64,000 nucleotides of DNA from Demetria terragena DSM 11295. GTDB taxonomy: Bacteria > Actinomycetota > Actinomycetes > Actinomycetales > Dermatophilaceae. The position numbers and the translations under genes were made by a program. How positions within the stretch are numbered: the first letter of the stretch is position 1; each line of letters opens with the position of its first letter. Under the pieces are notes generated by a model, which ran no database searches, was not told the origin of the DNA, and worked only from the letters and a program-made list of their open reading frames with translations. Location of the stretch: NCBI RefSeq assembly GCF_000376825.1, contig NZ_AQXW01000004.1, positions 124,001 to 188,000 of the forward strand, written 5' to 3'. Positions 26,651 to 35,702 of the stretch are shown here, piece by piece.

Positions 26651-27023
26651 ATCCCGCCCACGCCGGCGGTCAGCAGGTCAGCGCGCGTGGGGAGAGCCAC
26701 CCCCGATGGCGCAGCGCGAGGCCCTGCAGCCGGAGCGCACCGAGTTGGCGTGGCACCGCACTGTCATGGCCTGCGCGCTGGCGGCCATCCCGATGTCCGT
26801 AGCCCACCTGATCGATCGCCGCTACGGCATGTTGCTGGTCACCGCGATGGTCATCCTTGCTATTGGGCTATCCCTGGGACCGTTGACGGCTCGATCCCGG
26901 CAAATTAGCGAACGCGGTTGGCACCACAGTCCCTGGCCGCGCCTGGTTGGCGTGTCCGTGGCCGTGGGGGCCGTTGCCAGTCTGGGCGTTGCGACAGCCC
27001 TCATGCGGCTTGTCGTTCCCTAG
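26640..27023 (+). CDS. DUF202 family membrane protein, second copy
   Basis: About 127 aa with LQPERTELAWHRT followed by three helices. GTG 26640 overlaps the previous gene by 11 bp; ATG 26706 with GGGGAG upstream is an alternative giving 105 aa. The stop lies one base before the convergent SDR gene. Paired short/long DUF202 genes are common in actinobacteria; function is unknown. Confidence 0.75.
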   Translation: MASESRPRRRSAGQRAWGEPPPMAQREALQPERTELAWHRTVMACALAAIPMSVAHLIDRRYGMLLVTAMVILAIGLSLGPLTARSRQISERGWHHSPWPRLVGVSVAVGAVASLGVATALMRLVVP

Positions 27024-27024
27024 A

Positions 27025-27774
27025 TCACCCTCGGCCGAACAGGGTCCCACCGTTGACCTGGAGGATCTGCCCGGTCGTCCAGCCCGCCTCGGGCGAGGCG
27101 AGATAGGCGACGGCCTCCGCGACCTCTGCGGGCGTGCCCGGACGTCCCACCGGAATAGCCGCAGTCCGGTTGGCCGGAATTCCAGGATCGTTCGCAATCC
27201 GCTGGGCCCAAAACTCGGTGTCCGGTACGAAGCCAGGTGCCACCGCGTTCACGGTGATCCCGCTCGGTGCGAGCTCACCGGCAAGGCTGAGCGCCCAGGC
27301 ATTCACCGCAGCCTTCGCCGCGCCGTACGAGCCTGAACCGCGCAGGGCCGCGATCGAAGACATCGCAATGATCCGGCCTCCGGGGCGGGTGAAGTGGTGC
27401 AGCAATGACTGGGTCAAGAGCACCGCAGACAGGACGTTGCCGTCGAAGTCTGCGCGCCATGCCTGCGCGGTGTGCGCTAATGAGTCGGCACCGAGTCCAT
27501 AGTTGCCGCCCGCGTTGGCGACCAGGACATCGACCATGGGCCCGTGATGAAGTGCGTCGCTGAGCCACTGCACTTCATCAGGATCAGTGAGGTCGCACGC
27601 GTGCGTCTCGATGTCGACCTCTGCTTCGAGCGAACGCAACTCGGCGGCCGCTTCGTCCAACACGTGTCCTCGCCGCCCGACGAGAACAATCGACGGGCTC
27701 TCCACGAGGAAGCGTCGGGCGATGGCGAGTCCAATACCAGTGCCTCCGCCGGTAATCACGATGCGTCGTCCCAT
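27025..27774 (-). CDS. Short-chain dehydrogenase/reductase
   Basis: A 249-aa classical SDR. The cofactor site is VITGGGTGIGLAIA, the structural motif is VANAGGN, and the catalytic triad is Ser in MSSIAAL with YGAAK. The C-terminal GWTTGQILQVNGG is typical of FabG-like enzymes. ATG 27774 aligns with the family start; a frame from 27795 adds seven residues. Substrate not predictable. Confidence 0.85.
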   Translation of the reverse strand: MGRRIVITGGGTGIGLAIARRFLVESPSIVLVGRRGHVLDEAAAELRSLEAEVDIETHACDLTDPDEVQWLSDALHHGPMVDVLVANAGGNYGLGADSLAHTAQAWRADFDGNVLSAVLLTQSLLHHFTRPGGRIIAMSSIAALRGSGSYGAAKAAVNAWALSLAGELAPSGITVNAVAPGFVPDTEFWAQRIANDPGIPANRTAAIPVGRPGTPAEVAEAVAYLASPEAGWTTGQILQVNGGTLFGRG

Positions 27775-27845
27775 ACAACGCAGCATGTCACTCATGCCAT
27801 CGACTGGCTATGGCTGTGTGCGGATTCCTGCGAGCGCTCGCGCGC

Positions 27846-27851
27846 TAGTGT
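27846..27851 (+). promoter_or_regulatory. -10 hexamer TAGTGT upstream of coaE
   Basis: TAGTGT fits TANNNT. Transcription from about 27858 would give coaE a leader of about 35 nt. Confidence 0.35.
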
Positions 27852-27892
27852 CGGGCTGTGGCATCAGGGAACAAGGAACCGGGGTACCCACC

Positions 27893-28843
27893 GTGTTGAA
27901 AGTCGGTCTGTCCGGCGGCATCGGGTCTGGAAAGTCGACGGTCGCCCGTCGACTCAAGGACTTGGGGGCGGTGATCATCGACGCAGATCTGCTGGCGCGT
28001 GAGGTTGTCGAGCCTGGTACGGAAGGTTTGCGTTTGGTCGCGCAGCACTTTGGTCCGCGCATCCTGGCCACCGACGGCTCTCTTGACCGTCCAGCCTTGG
28101 GCCGGATCGTGTTTGGCGACGATGATGCGCGAGCCGAACTCAACGCGATCCTGCATCCGCGAATTCTTGCCGAGACTGATCGCCGGTTCAATTCCGCTCC
28201 GGCGGATGCCGTGGTGGTCCACGACATGCCACTTCTGGTCGAGCTCGACCGATCTGCGGAGTACCACCTCACGGTCATCGTGGCGGTAGGCGAAAAGGTC
28301 CGACTGGCACGCCTCATCCGGGATCGCGGCATGAGCGAGCAAGATGCGCAGGCGCGCATTGCCGCGCAGGCGACGGATGCCGAACGGCGCGCAGCAGCCG
28401 ACGTCTGGCTACCGAACGAGAGCGCGATGGAGTCCTTGCAGTCAGAGGTGGACCGCCTTTGGGCCCAGCGACTCGCCCCGTTCAATGTCAACCTGCGCGC
28501 CCGCACTCCGGCCGAGGACGCCGACGCGGTCCCCGTCGAGTTGGCGGCCAGCAGCGGCACCCGACTTGAGAAGCGTCTGCGCGGAAACCTCGTGAGGGCC
28601 GGGCTGTGGCCGCAGGTGGACACGGTCCGGAGTTCACGTCGGGTGCTTTCCGGAGGCGTCCCTGGCATCGCGATCGAACTCCTCGTGGGAGACGCGGACG
28701 CGAGGCGGAGCAGCGGCTTCCAGGAGGCGATGCTCTGGTCAGGGTTCGTGGCGCGAGCCTCCTCCGAGGGTGCCGCGCCCTCCTGCAGTTATGACAGCGC
28801 TGATCCAGGGCAGGCGGCCACGGTGCTTTTGCGTCGGGCATAG
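27893..28843 (+). CDS. coaE: Dephospho-CoA kinase with C-terminal extension
   Basis: Catalyses the last step of coenzyme A synthesis, ATP-dependent 3'-phosphorylation of dephospho-CoA. P-loop GLSGGIGSGKST starts at residue 5; DADLLAREVVEPG and VVHDMPLLVE are CoaE signatures. GTG 27893 gives the canonical MLKVGLSGG start. The kinase core ends near residue 200; about 115 further residues follow. Actinobacterial CoaE often carries a GrpB-like (UPF0157) extension, but this tail is shorter and not clearly recognisable as one. Confidence 0.92.
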   Translation: MLKVGLSGGIGSGKSTVARRLKDLGAVIIDADLLAREVVEPGTEGLRLVAQHFGPRILATDGSLDRPALGRIVFGDDDARAELNAILHPRILAETDRRFNSAPADAVVVHDMPLLVELDRSAEYHLTVIVAVGEKVRLARLIRDRGMSEQDAQARIAAQATDAERRAAADVWLPNESAMESLQSEVDRLWAQRLAPFNVNLRARTPAEDADAVPVELAASSGTRLEKRLRGNLVRAGLWPQVDTVRSSRRVLSGGVPGIAIELLVGDADARRSSGFQEAMLWSGFVARASSEGAAPSCSYDSADPGQAATVLLRRA

Positions 28844-28872
28844 GCGGACCCCTCCTGCGTGGTAAGGGAAAC

Positions 28873-28891
28873 CTCACTTAGCCTGTCCTCA
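28873..28891 (+). promoter_or_regulatory. Candidate DtxR/IdeR iron box overlapping a -10 hexamer
   Basis: The 19-mer matches the DtxR/IdeR consensus at 12 of 19 positions, best in the TTAGCCT half. It contains the hexamer TAGCCT (28879-28884), which lies 6 nt before ATG 28891. The downstream gene encodes an iron-siderophore reductase-type protein, so iron repression is plausible. Confidence 0.4.
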
Positions 28892-29802
28892 TGTCGCAAG
28901 CTGTTACCGCCACGCGCCCCTTCGAGATCTTCACCGCGGAAGTAGTGCGCACAACTCGGATCACGCCCCACATGATTCGCATCACCTTCTCGGGCGCCAG
29001 TCTCGATCAGTTTGCCGACCCTGGCTTTGACCAACGCATCAAACTCTTCCTCCCACCGATCGTGGGCAGCCTGGACGATGTTCCTCGCGGCGCGGACTGG
29101 TATTCGCAGTGGCGCGCCATGCCCGAGGAACGGCGTGCACCGATGCGGACCTACACCACGCGCTTCGTACGCCCAGCCGAGCACGAGGTCGACATCGATC
29201 TCGTCGACCATGGCGACCTCGGCCCGGCCTCGGCGTTTGCTCGCCGGGCGCAGCCGGGGGATCAGGTGTTGCTCCTCGGTCCGCACGCCGCGCATCCCGG
29301 GCCGCACGGCGGACTGGAATTTCCGGTCGATTTGGCCAGCAAGACAGACCTCTTGATTGCCGGCGATGACACCGCGATTCCCGCGGTTTCGGCCATTCTG
29401 GAACAGCTACCGGCGCAGGCGCGCGGGCTGGCAGTCATCGAGGTCGAACATGCCGCCAGCATCCAAAGTGTTCAGGCGCCGGCGAGCGTTCGGGTCGAGT
29501 GGGTGGTCCGAAATGGCGCGCGGGGCGCAGCTCAGACACCGATCGTGCGGACTTGGCTCGAGAACCATCCGATCGTCGGCTCGTCGGAGGGCGATTCCAC
29601 GGTCTACTTCGACGGCGAGGACGACATCTATTGGGAGGTGTCGAGCGAGCGAGGCGAGGAAGTTCCGCCGCTCGCCGCCTGGATCGCGGGGGAGTCATCG
29701 GTGGTCAAGGCGCTTCGTCGCCTCCTCGTGCGCGATTTTGCCGTGCCGCGGACGGCCGTCGCATTCATGGGCTATTGGCGAGAAGGCATGAGCGAGGCGT
29801 GA
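28891..29802 (+). CDS. Siderophore-interacting protein (ferric-siderophore reductase, SIP family)
   Basis: A 303-aa FAD-dependent reductase that releases iron from imported siderophores, ViuB/YqjH family. FAD-binding MRTYTTRF lies near residue 85; LIAGDDTAIPAVSAIL forms the start of the NAD(P)H-binding half; the C-terminal FMGYWREG is a family mark. A candidate iron box overlaps its promoter. No siderophore transporter is adjacent. A strong hairpin follows. Confidence 0.92.
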   Translation: MSQAVTATRPFEIFTAEVVRTTRITPHMIRITFSGASLDQFADPGFDQRIKLFLPPIVGSLDDVPRGADWYSQWRAMPEERRAPMRTYTTRFVRPAEHEVDIDLVDHGDLGPASAFARRAQPGDQVLLLGPHAAHPGPHGGLEFPVDLASKTDLLIAGDDTAIPAVSAILEQLPAQARGLAVIEVEHAASIQSVQAPASVRVEWVVRNGARGAAQTPIVRTWLENHPIVGSSEGDSTVYFDGEDDIYWEVSSERGEEVPPLAAWIAGESSVVKALRRLLVRDFAVPRTAVAFMGYWREGMSEA

Positions 29803-29810
29803 CCCGAGAC

Positions 29811-29847
29811 GCGAGCCCCCTCCCACCGACGGCGGGAGGGGGCTCGC
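29811..29847. terminator. Bidirectional hairpin terminator
   Basis: Perfect 14-bp GC-rich arms (29811-29824 and 29834-29847) with a 9-nt loop between the convergent SIP and channel genes. Confidence 0.8.
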
Positions 29848-29868
29848 ATCAACGGAACGAGCGTGAAC

Positions 29869-31128
29869 TCAGGAGTTCGAGTCCGACTTGTTCGTGGTCT
29901 TGTCGCCAAGACGCTCCAACTGCTTGGCTGCCGCGTCGCGGCCGCCAAGACCAAAGGCCAGGGCTGCTGCAAGTGCGCCGCCCACGACCAGTGCGCCAAA
30001 GCCGAGTTCGATGATCGAGTCAGCGATACCCATGTACTTCAAGCCCATCGCGGCGAAGAGCACAACGGTGCCGTACTTCACGATGACACCAGCCGGGCTG
30101 TCAGCACCCACGAGTTTGGCCAGCAGGTTGGCGATGAAAACGCCAGCACCGATGATGGCCGCGCCGAACAGCACGCGCCCACCAAGCGACAGCACCTCGG
30201 TGAGGAACCGGGTGATCTGCGGAAAGCCCAGCGACTGCGCCGCCATGACACCGAAGAAGAGCATGATCGCGACCTGAATGGCCTTGACGACTCCAGGGAC
30301 GGCCGACTTCCCCTCGGGGAGGACCTCCATCTTCTGGAGAGAGCCGTCGATGTTCAGACTCGAGAGGACCTCAGCCAAGATGTCGGCCGCAAACTTAGCG
30401 ATGACCGCGCCGATTGCGAGCATGATCGCGGCGGCAATGATGGCCGGCAGCGCCTCGAACATCATGGTCAGCATGCTTTCGGCAGGCTCCGAGATGGACT
30501 TGATACCCAAGATCTGCAGTGCCGAGATAGCGACCACAATCATGATCAGCGCGTAGGCGACAGTGGCGATGAGGTTGGCGATCTTAGCGCCAGGGGACTG
30601 CTCGGCAGCGGCGGCATACTGGCCACCAACGCTGGACGACTGCTCCGTTGCCTGCTGGCCACGAGCCTCGTGCTCCACGGCAGAAGCGGCCTTGTTGCCC
30701 TTCTGCAACCACTTGTCGAACGGCACGGTGCCGAGGGCGGTACGCAACAAATCGCGCACGACCTTCGCCAGCAGCGCACCGACAACGAAGACCAATCCGG
30801 CGCCGATGAGGTTCGGCAGGAAGTTGGCGACGCCATCGAGCATGGACTGGATCGGGGTGAGGACAGCAGTCAACTTGAAGACGCTGAGGACCGCGATCAG
30901 ACCGAACATCCAGATCAACAGCGCAGCGATTGCGCCAAGTGAAGTGCCCAGGCTCTGGCCGTCGCTTCCGGCCTTCTGCAAGAAGCCGACCTTGTCGACC
31001 AACTTGGCAAAGACTGACTTGACGACCTTCGCCAGAATCCAGGTGATGAGGAGGATGACGGTAGCGGCAATGACCTGCTGCAGGGTCGAAGCCCAATCAA
31101 AGTTCTCCCAGAACGGTTCCGCTCTCAT
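29869..31128 (-). CDS. CmpX-like mechanosensitive-channel-related membrane protein
   Basis: A 419-aa protein with about 10 helices arranged as repeated pairs around conserved-TM-helix (PF05552) motifs (IVALLIWMFGLIAVLSVFK-like; LPNLIGAGLVFVVGALLAKV). It resembles CmpX-type small-conductance mechanosensitive channel relatives but lacks the soluble MscS beta domain. ATG 31128 has GGGAG 7 nt upstream and is preferred over ATG 31161. The C-terminus is charged (ERLGDKTTNKSDSNS). Probably membrane-tension or osmotic function; not proven. Confidence 0.75.
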   Translation of the reverse strand: MRAEPFWENFDWASTLQQVIAATVILLITWILAKVVKSVFAKLVDKVGFLQKAGSDGQSLGTSLGAIAALLIWMFGLIAVLSVFKLTAVLTPIQSMLDGVANFLPNLIGAGLVFVVGALLAKVVRDLLRTALGTVPFDKWLQKGNKAASAVEHEARGQQATEQSSSVGGQYAAAAEQSPGAKIANLIATVAYALIMIVVAISALQILGIKSISEPAESMLTMMFEALPAIIAAAIMLAIGAVIAKFAADILAEVLSSLNIDGSLQKMEVLPEGKSAVPGVVKAIQVAIMLFFGVMAAQSLGFPQITRFLTEVLSLGGRVLFGAAIIGAGVFIANLLAKLVGADSPAGVIVKYGTVVLFAAMGLKYMGIADSIIELGFGALVVGGALAAALAFGLGGRDAAAKQLERLGDKTTNKSDSNS

Positions 31129-31314
31129 GAGTGTGCTCCCAGGTGGTTGAAGAATGCGCAAACGCCTCCACCTTGGCGTGGAATGGCGATGAGGTCAAAG
31201 GCCAGGATGCCCTTCCACGATTGGTCTCAGGGGAAAATCGCCCGGTATTCCGCGTCTGTTGAAGGTGTTAGATGAGTTGACTCACGAGTACGGTCGCGCA
31301 GTCACCGCAGGGCC

Positions 31315-31336
31315 TGTCGGTGGCTCGGACTAGCGT
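31315..31336 (+). promoter_or_regulatory. RecA-NDp/PafBC-type promoter of uvrB
   Basis: TGTCGGTG (31315-31322), 8 nt, then TAGCGT (31331-31336) is an exact match to TGTCRGTG-N8-TANNNT. ATG 31343 follows after 6 nt, indicating a leaderless, DNA-damage-inducible transcript. No LexA-type palindrome is visible in 31129-31342. Confidence 0.75.
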
Positions 31337-31342
31337 GAGGGC

Positions 31343-33448
31343 ATGCGTCCTACGACCGACCTTCAGCGTCGGGTTGCCCCGTTCAACGTGGTCTCGGATT
31401 TTCAGCCGAGTGGTGACCAACCGACCGCGATCGCCGAGCTCACCCGTCGCGTCAACGACGGCGAACAGGACGTCGTCCTGCTCGGCGCGACGGGTACCGG
31501 AAAGTCCGCAACGACCGCCTGGCTGATCGAGCAGGTTCAGCGCCCCACCCTGATCATGGCGCCCAACAAGACATTGGCCGCACAGTTGGCCAATGAGTTC
31601 AAGGAGTTGCTGCCGAACAACGCCGTCGAGTACTTCGTCTCTTATTACGACTACTACCAGCCCGAGGCGTACGTCCCGCAGACCGACACCTATATCGAGA
31701 AGGACTCCTCGATCAACGACGAGGTGGAGCGCCTGCGGCACAGCGCCACGAACTCCCTCCTGACCCGTCGTGATGTGGTGGTCGTCGCGTCGGTGTCGTG
31801 CATCTACGGCCTAGGGACCCCGCAGGAATACGTCGAACGCATGGTGCGGCTTCGCGTGGGACAGCAGCTCGATCGCGACGATCTGCTGCGCAAGTTCGTC
31901 CAGATGCAATACACCCGCAACGACCTGGCGTTCACCCGCGGCACCTTCCGGGTCCGTGGCGACACGGTCGAGATCATCCCGGTCTACGAAGAGCTCGCGC
32001 TGCGCATCGAGTTCTTCGGCGACGAGGTCGAACGCATCTATACCCTGCACCCGTTAAGCGGGGAGGTGGTGCACGAAGAGCAGGAGATGTATGTCTTCCC
32101 GGCCTCGCACTACGTCGCCGGACCAGAACGGATGGAACGCGCGATTGGCGGCATCGAGGAGGAGTTGGCGCAGCAGCTGGCGACCTTCGAAAAGCAGGGC
32201 AAGTTGCTTGAGGCTCAGCGATTGCGGATGCGCACCACCTATGACATCGAGATGATGCGCCAAGTGGGTGCATGCTCGGGTATCGAGAACTACTCGATGC
32301 ATATCGATGGCCGCGGCCGGGGGACGGCACCCAACTGCCTGCTGGACTATTTTCCAGAGGACTTCCTGCTGGTCATTGATGAGTCACACCAAACCGTGTC
32401 TCAGATCGGCGCGATGTACGAAGGCGACATGTCCCGCAAGCGCACCCTGGTTGACCACGGATTCCGGCTGCCGTCAGCGATGGATAACCGCCCGCTGAAG
32501 TGGGAGGAGTTCCTGGAGCGCATTGGACAGACCGTCTATCTGTCGGCGACCCCCGGCGACTACGAGATGGCCAAGTCCGACGGTTACGTCGAGCAGGTCA
32601 TTCGTCCGACCGGCCTGATCGATCCCGAAGTGGTGCTGAAGCCAACTAAGGGTCAAATTGATGACCTCCTGCACGAGATCCACGCCCGCGCCGAGCGCAA
32701 CGAACGTGTCCTGGTGACGACACTGACCAAGAAGATGTCGGAGGACCTCACCGATTATCTGTTGGAGAAGGACGTCCGGGTGCGTTACCTCCATTCGGAG
32801 GTCGACACCTTGCGACGCGTGGAACTGCTGCGTGAACTCCGACAGGGGACCTTTGATGTTCTGGTGGGAATCAACTTGCTCCGAGAGGGCCTCGATCTTC
32901 CCGAGGTGTCCTTGGTGTCCATTCTCGACGCAGATAAGGAAGGCTTCCTGCGCTCAGCGCGTTCGCTGATCCAGACGATTGGGCGGGCAGCTCGTAACGT
33001 CTCAGGACAGGTGCATATGTACGCCGACTCCATGACACCCTCCATGCAGCAAGCGATTGACGAGACCAATCGGCGACGGGTCAAGCAGTTGGCGTACAAC
33101 GCCGAGCACGGCATTGATCCGACGCCGCTGCGCAAGAAGATCGCTGACATCACCGACATGCTGCAGCGTGAGGAGGCTGACACCGATGCGCTGATGGGGT
33201 CGGGCCGAACCCAGTCGCGGGGTAAATCCAGTCGTGGGTCGGGCCAGGTTCAGGCCGATGCCGCGGTCGCTTCTGGACACCTGACCGATCAGCCAGCAGC
33301 CGCCGATCTGGCTGGCTTGATTCACCAACTCACCGAGCAGATGCATCAGGCCGCTGCTGACCTACATTTCGAGTTGGCCGCGCGTCTGCGTGACGAATTG
33401 GGCGACCTCAAGAAGGAGCTCCGCCAGATGCAGGAAGCCAACCGGTAG
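31343..33448 (+). CDS. uvrB: Excinuclease ABC subunit B
   Basis: A 701-aa damage-verifying helicase of nucleotide excision repair, partner of UvrA and UvrC. Walker A is [15 protein letters not shown]; the beta-hairpin [20 protein letters not shown] is complete; DESH forms the Walker B helicase motif; the C-terminal UVR domain ([19 protein letters not shown]) binds UvrC. Length is normal. Driven by a damage-type leaderless promoter. Confidence 0.98.
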   Translation: MRPTTDLQRRVAPFNVVSDFQPSGDQPTAIAELTRRVNDGEQDVVLLGATGTGKSATTAWLIEQVQRPTLIMAPNKTLAAQLANEFKELLPNNAVEYFVSYYDYYQPEAYVPQTDTYIEKDSSINDEVERLRHSATNSLLTRRDVVVVASVSCIYGLGTPQEYVERMVRLRVGQQLDRDDLLRKFVQMQYTRNDLAFTRGTFRVRGDTVEIIPVYEELALRIEFFGDEVERIYTLHPLSGEVVHEEQEMYVFPASHYVAGPERMERAIGGIEEELAQQLATFEKQGKLLEAQRLRMRTTYDIEMMRQVGACSGIENYSMHIDGRGRGTAPNCLLDYFPEDFLLVIDESHQTVSQIGAMYEGDMSRKRTLVDHGFRLPSAMDNRPLKWEEFLERIGQTVYLSATPGDYEMAKSDGYVEQVIRPTGLIDPEVVLKPTKGQIDDLLHEIHARAERNERVLVTTLTKKMSEDLTDYLLEKDVRVRYLHSEVDTLRRVELLRELRQGTFDVLVGINLLREGLDLPEVSLVSILDADKEGFLRSARSLIQTIGRAARNVSGQVHMYADSMTPSMQQAIDETNRRRVKQLAYNAEHGIDPTPLRKKIADITDMLQREEADTDALMGSGRTQSRGKSSRGSGQVQADAAVASGHLTDQPAAADLAGLIHQLTEQMHQAAADLHFELAARLRDELGDLKKELRQMQEANR

Positions 33449-33488
33449 CCCGCACCGGGGGCGGTACGACAGCGTGTCGTAGGCGATC

Positions 33489-33494
33489 TAGGCT
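33489..33494 (+). promoter_or_regulatory. -10 hexamer TAGGCT, leaderless type
   Basis: TAGGCT ends exactly 6 nt before ATG 33501 of the DUF3817 gene. Confidence 0.5.
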
Positions 33495-33500
33495 GGTGCC

Positions 33501-33827
33501 ATGAGCGCACGGACCACGTCACTGCACCGGACCGTCTTCCGGGTGGTGGCCTTCGCCGAGGCCCTCAGTTGGCTAGGTCTGCTGATCGGGATGTTCTTCA
33601 AGTACGTCACGGAAACTGGCGAAGCGGGAGTCAAGATCTTCGGCCCGATCCATGGCGGCATCTTCGTGGTGTATCTGCTCGTCACCCTGTGGGCCGCGCG
33701 TCACTTCCGATGGACCGGCGCGGTGACAGTCGCCGCACTGGCGAGTTCGATCCCGCCCTTCTGCACGGCGATCTTTGAGGTGTGGGCCGACCGCCGCGGA
33801 CTTCTAGGCCGTCGGTCCGAGGTGTAG
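33501..33827 (+). CDS. DUF3817 integral membrane protein
   Basis: A 108-aa protein with three helices: an N-terminal FRVVAFAEALSWLGLLIG typical of DUF3817, a GPIHGGIFVVYLLVTLWAA segment and a C-terminal helix followed by a charged tail. The family is widespread in actinobacteria and of unknown function. Probably transcribed alone as a leaderless mRNA. Confidence 0.85.
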   Translation: MSARTTSLHRTVFRVVAFAEALSWLGLLIGMFFKYVTETGEAGVKIFGPIHGGIFVVYLLVTLWAARHFRWTGAVTVAALASSIPPFCTAIFEVWADRRGLLGRRSEV

Positions 33828-33943
33828 TCAGGTGGACTGAGCACCCCGGGGGGTCTGGCAGACTGGCGCAGTCGCGTCTATCTCGGCTTTCGAGCCCACC
33901 CGCGCCGCCCGTGTCATTCCCGTCCGTAAGGAAGGTTCCAACC

Positions 33944-34960
33944 GTGGCTTTAGCCCATTCGTTCGCACCACTGTGGGTCATTGGCCTGTGTGTTGGTGTC
34001 ATGGTCGCGTTGCTGATTTTTGATGTCGTGGTGCTGGGGCGCCGTCCGCATGTGCCGAGCAACAAGGAGACTGGTCTTGCGCTGGGGTTGTATGTCTCCT
34101 TGGCGGTGGCGTTCGGGATCTACGTTTTCATCGATGCTGGGTCGCAACTGGGTGGTGAGTATTTCGCCGGGTGGTTGACGGAGTATTCGCTGTCGATCGA
34201 TAACTTGTTCGTCTTCATCATCATTATGGCGAAGTTGAACGTTCCGCGGCAGTATCAGCAGTATGCGTTGTTGGTGGGGATCGTGATCGCGCTGATTTTG
34301 CGGGCGATCTTCATTTTGGTGGGTGCGCAGGCGATTAATTCGGCGGCGTGGATTTTCTACATCTTTGGCGCCTTCTTGATCTACACCGCAGTGAAGTTGG
34401 CCAAGGAGTACGCCGCGCATGAGGATGATGAGGACGCGGGCGATAACAAGGTGGTGCAGTTCGCGAAGAACCGGTTGCCGTTCACGGATTCGTGGGATCA
34501 TGGGACGAAGTCGCGGGTGATGGAGAACGGGTCGCGGGTCTATACCCCGATGTTCTTGGTGATTTTGGCGCTGGGCACAACCGATCTGTTGTTCGCGTTG
34601 GACTCGATTCCGGCGATCTTTGGTTTGACGCAGGATCCGTTCTTGGTGTTGATGGCGAATATTTTCGCGTTGATGGGTTTGCGGCAGTTGTACTTCTTGA
34701 TCGGTGGGTTGTTGCAGAAGTTGGTGTACCTGTCGTTGGGGTTGTCGATTTTGTTGGCGTTTATCGGGGTGAAGTTGATTTTGCATGCGTTGCATGAGAA
34801 CAACTTGCCGTTCATCAATGAGGGCGAGAAGCTCGAGGGGGTTCCGGAGATCCCGATCTGGTTGTCGTTGACGGTGATCATCGGGATCTTGGCGATCACT
34901 GCGATCGCTAGCCTCATCAAAACGCGACGAGATGAGCAGAACAAGTACCTGCCGTCATAA
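33944..34960 (+). CDS. TerC family integral membrane protein
   Basis: A 338-aa membrane protein with about nine helices. TerC-family proteins (Alx, MeeF/MeeY types) export manganese or support metalation of exported enzymes. Conserved acidic motifs SIDNLFVFI and LFALDSIPAIFGLTQDPF are present. GTG 33944 with AAGGAAGG about 10 nt upstream is the start. From about 34,030 to 34,900 codon choice is unusual: Leu is mostly TTG and Gly often GGG/GGT, unlike the C-ending neighbours. No yybP-ykoY riboswitch was recognised in the 116-nt leader. Confidence 0.93.
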   Translation: MALAHSFAPLWVIGLCVGVMVALLIFDVVVLGRRPHVPSNKETGLALGLYVSLAVAFGIYVFIDAGSQLGGEYFAGWLTEYSLSIDNLFVFIIIMAKLNVPRQYQQYALLVGIVIALILRAIFILVGAQAINSAAWIFYIFGAFLIYTAVKLAKEYAAHEDDEDAGDNKVVQFAKNRLPFTDSWDHGTKSRVMENGSRVYTPMFLVILALGTTDLLFALDSIPAIFGLTQDPFLVLMANIFALMGLRQLYFLIGGLLQKLVYLSLGLSILLAFIGVKLILHALHENNLPFINEGEKLEGVPEIPIWLSLTVIIGILAITAIASLIKTRRDEQNKYLPS

Positions 34961-34967
34961 CTCGTGA

Positions 34968-35007
34968 AAGAAGGGGCAGTCAGGCTGGTGCCTGGCTGCC
35001 CCTTCTT
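34968..35007. terminator. Bidirectional hairpin terminator after terC
   Basis: AAGAAGGGGCAG (34968-34979) pairs with CTGCCCCTTCTT (34996-35007), extended inward by CAGGC/GCCTG after one mismatch. T-rich ends on both strands suit convergent genes. Confidence 0.8.
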
Positions 35008-35019
35008 GACGTCAGGTGA

Positions 35020-35685
35020 CTACCAGCCGCGCGAGCGCCAGTCGCCCAGATGTGGCCGCTGCGTTGCGAGGGTGCCATCGTCGCCGTGGCCCGGATAGAA
35101 CCAGGTGCGGTCGTCGTACGCACCGAAGATGCGTTGCTCGACGTCGTCGATGAGCTGGTCGAAGGACTGGTAGTCGTAGTGGGTGGTGGCGCCGACTCCG
35201 CCGGGGAAGAGGCTGTCACCGGTGAAGAGATGGGTGCTGCCATCGGGTGCCGTCCAGGCAAGGGCGATGCCGCCTGGGGTGTGGCCGCGTACCCCCACGA
35301 CCTCGAGCGTGATCTCGCCGAAAGTCAGCGAGTCCCCGTGGTCGAGAACATGATCGGGATCGATCGGAAGGGCCTGCGCATCGTCGCGGCCTGCGTACGT
35401 CGTGGCACCCGTCTGTTCGGCAACCTCGGCCAACGCGCGAACGTGATCCCAGTGTTGGTGACTTGTCGCGATGGCATCGAGTGTGCCGGTGCCTTCATGG
35501 ACCAACTCCACGATCCGCGCGGCGTCATCGGCTGCATCGATGAGAAGCTGGGCGCCGCTGCTGGTACACGTCAGCAGATATACGTTGTTGCTCATATCGG
35601 AGACCGCCAGCTTGCGGATGGTGAGGCCATCAAGTTCGCGTACCTGTGCCGGGCCGCCTGGGGTCACCGCGCCGTTATAGTCCAT
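35020..35685 (-). CDS. MBL-fold metallo-hydrolase (glyoxalase II-like)
   Basis: A 221-aa metallo-beta-lactamase-fold hydrolase. Metal ligands are in ATSHQHWDHVRA (HxHxDH), with later GHTPGGIAL and FTGDSLFPGG histidine/aspartate motifs and a final PGHGDD. Start ATG is preceded by a GAAAGGAA ribosome site. The family includes thioesterases and lactonases; the substrate is not predictable. It may be cotranscribed with the upstream exonuclease gene. Confidence 0.88.
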   Translation of the reverse strand: MDYNGAVTPGGPAQVRELDGLTIRKLAVSDMSNNVYLLTCTSSGAQLLIDAADDAARIVELVHEGTGTLDAIATSHQHWDHVRALAEVAEQTGATTYAGRDDAQALPIDPDHVLDHGDSLTFGEITLEVVGVRGHTPGGIALAWTAPDGSTHLFTGDSLFPGGVGATTHYDYQSFDQLIDDVEQRIFGAYDDRTWFYPGHGDDGTLATQRPHLGDWRSRGW

Positions 35686-35702
35686 GGGTTATTTCCTTTC
35701 AA

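Noticed and set aside
31129-31342. LexA SOS box upstream of uvrB
   Set aside because: No CGAAC-N4-GTTCG-type palindrome is visible; the RecA-NDp motif explains damage control better.
33828-33943. yybP-ykoY manganese riboswitch upstream of terC
   Set aside because: The family association prompted a look, but the conserved loop sequences are not recognisable in this 116-nt leader.
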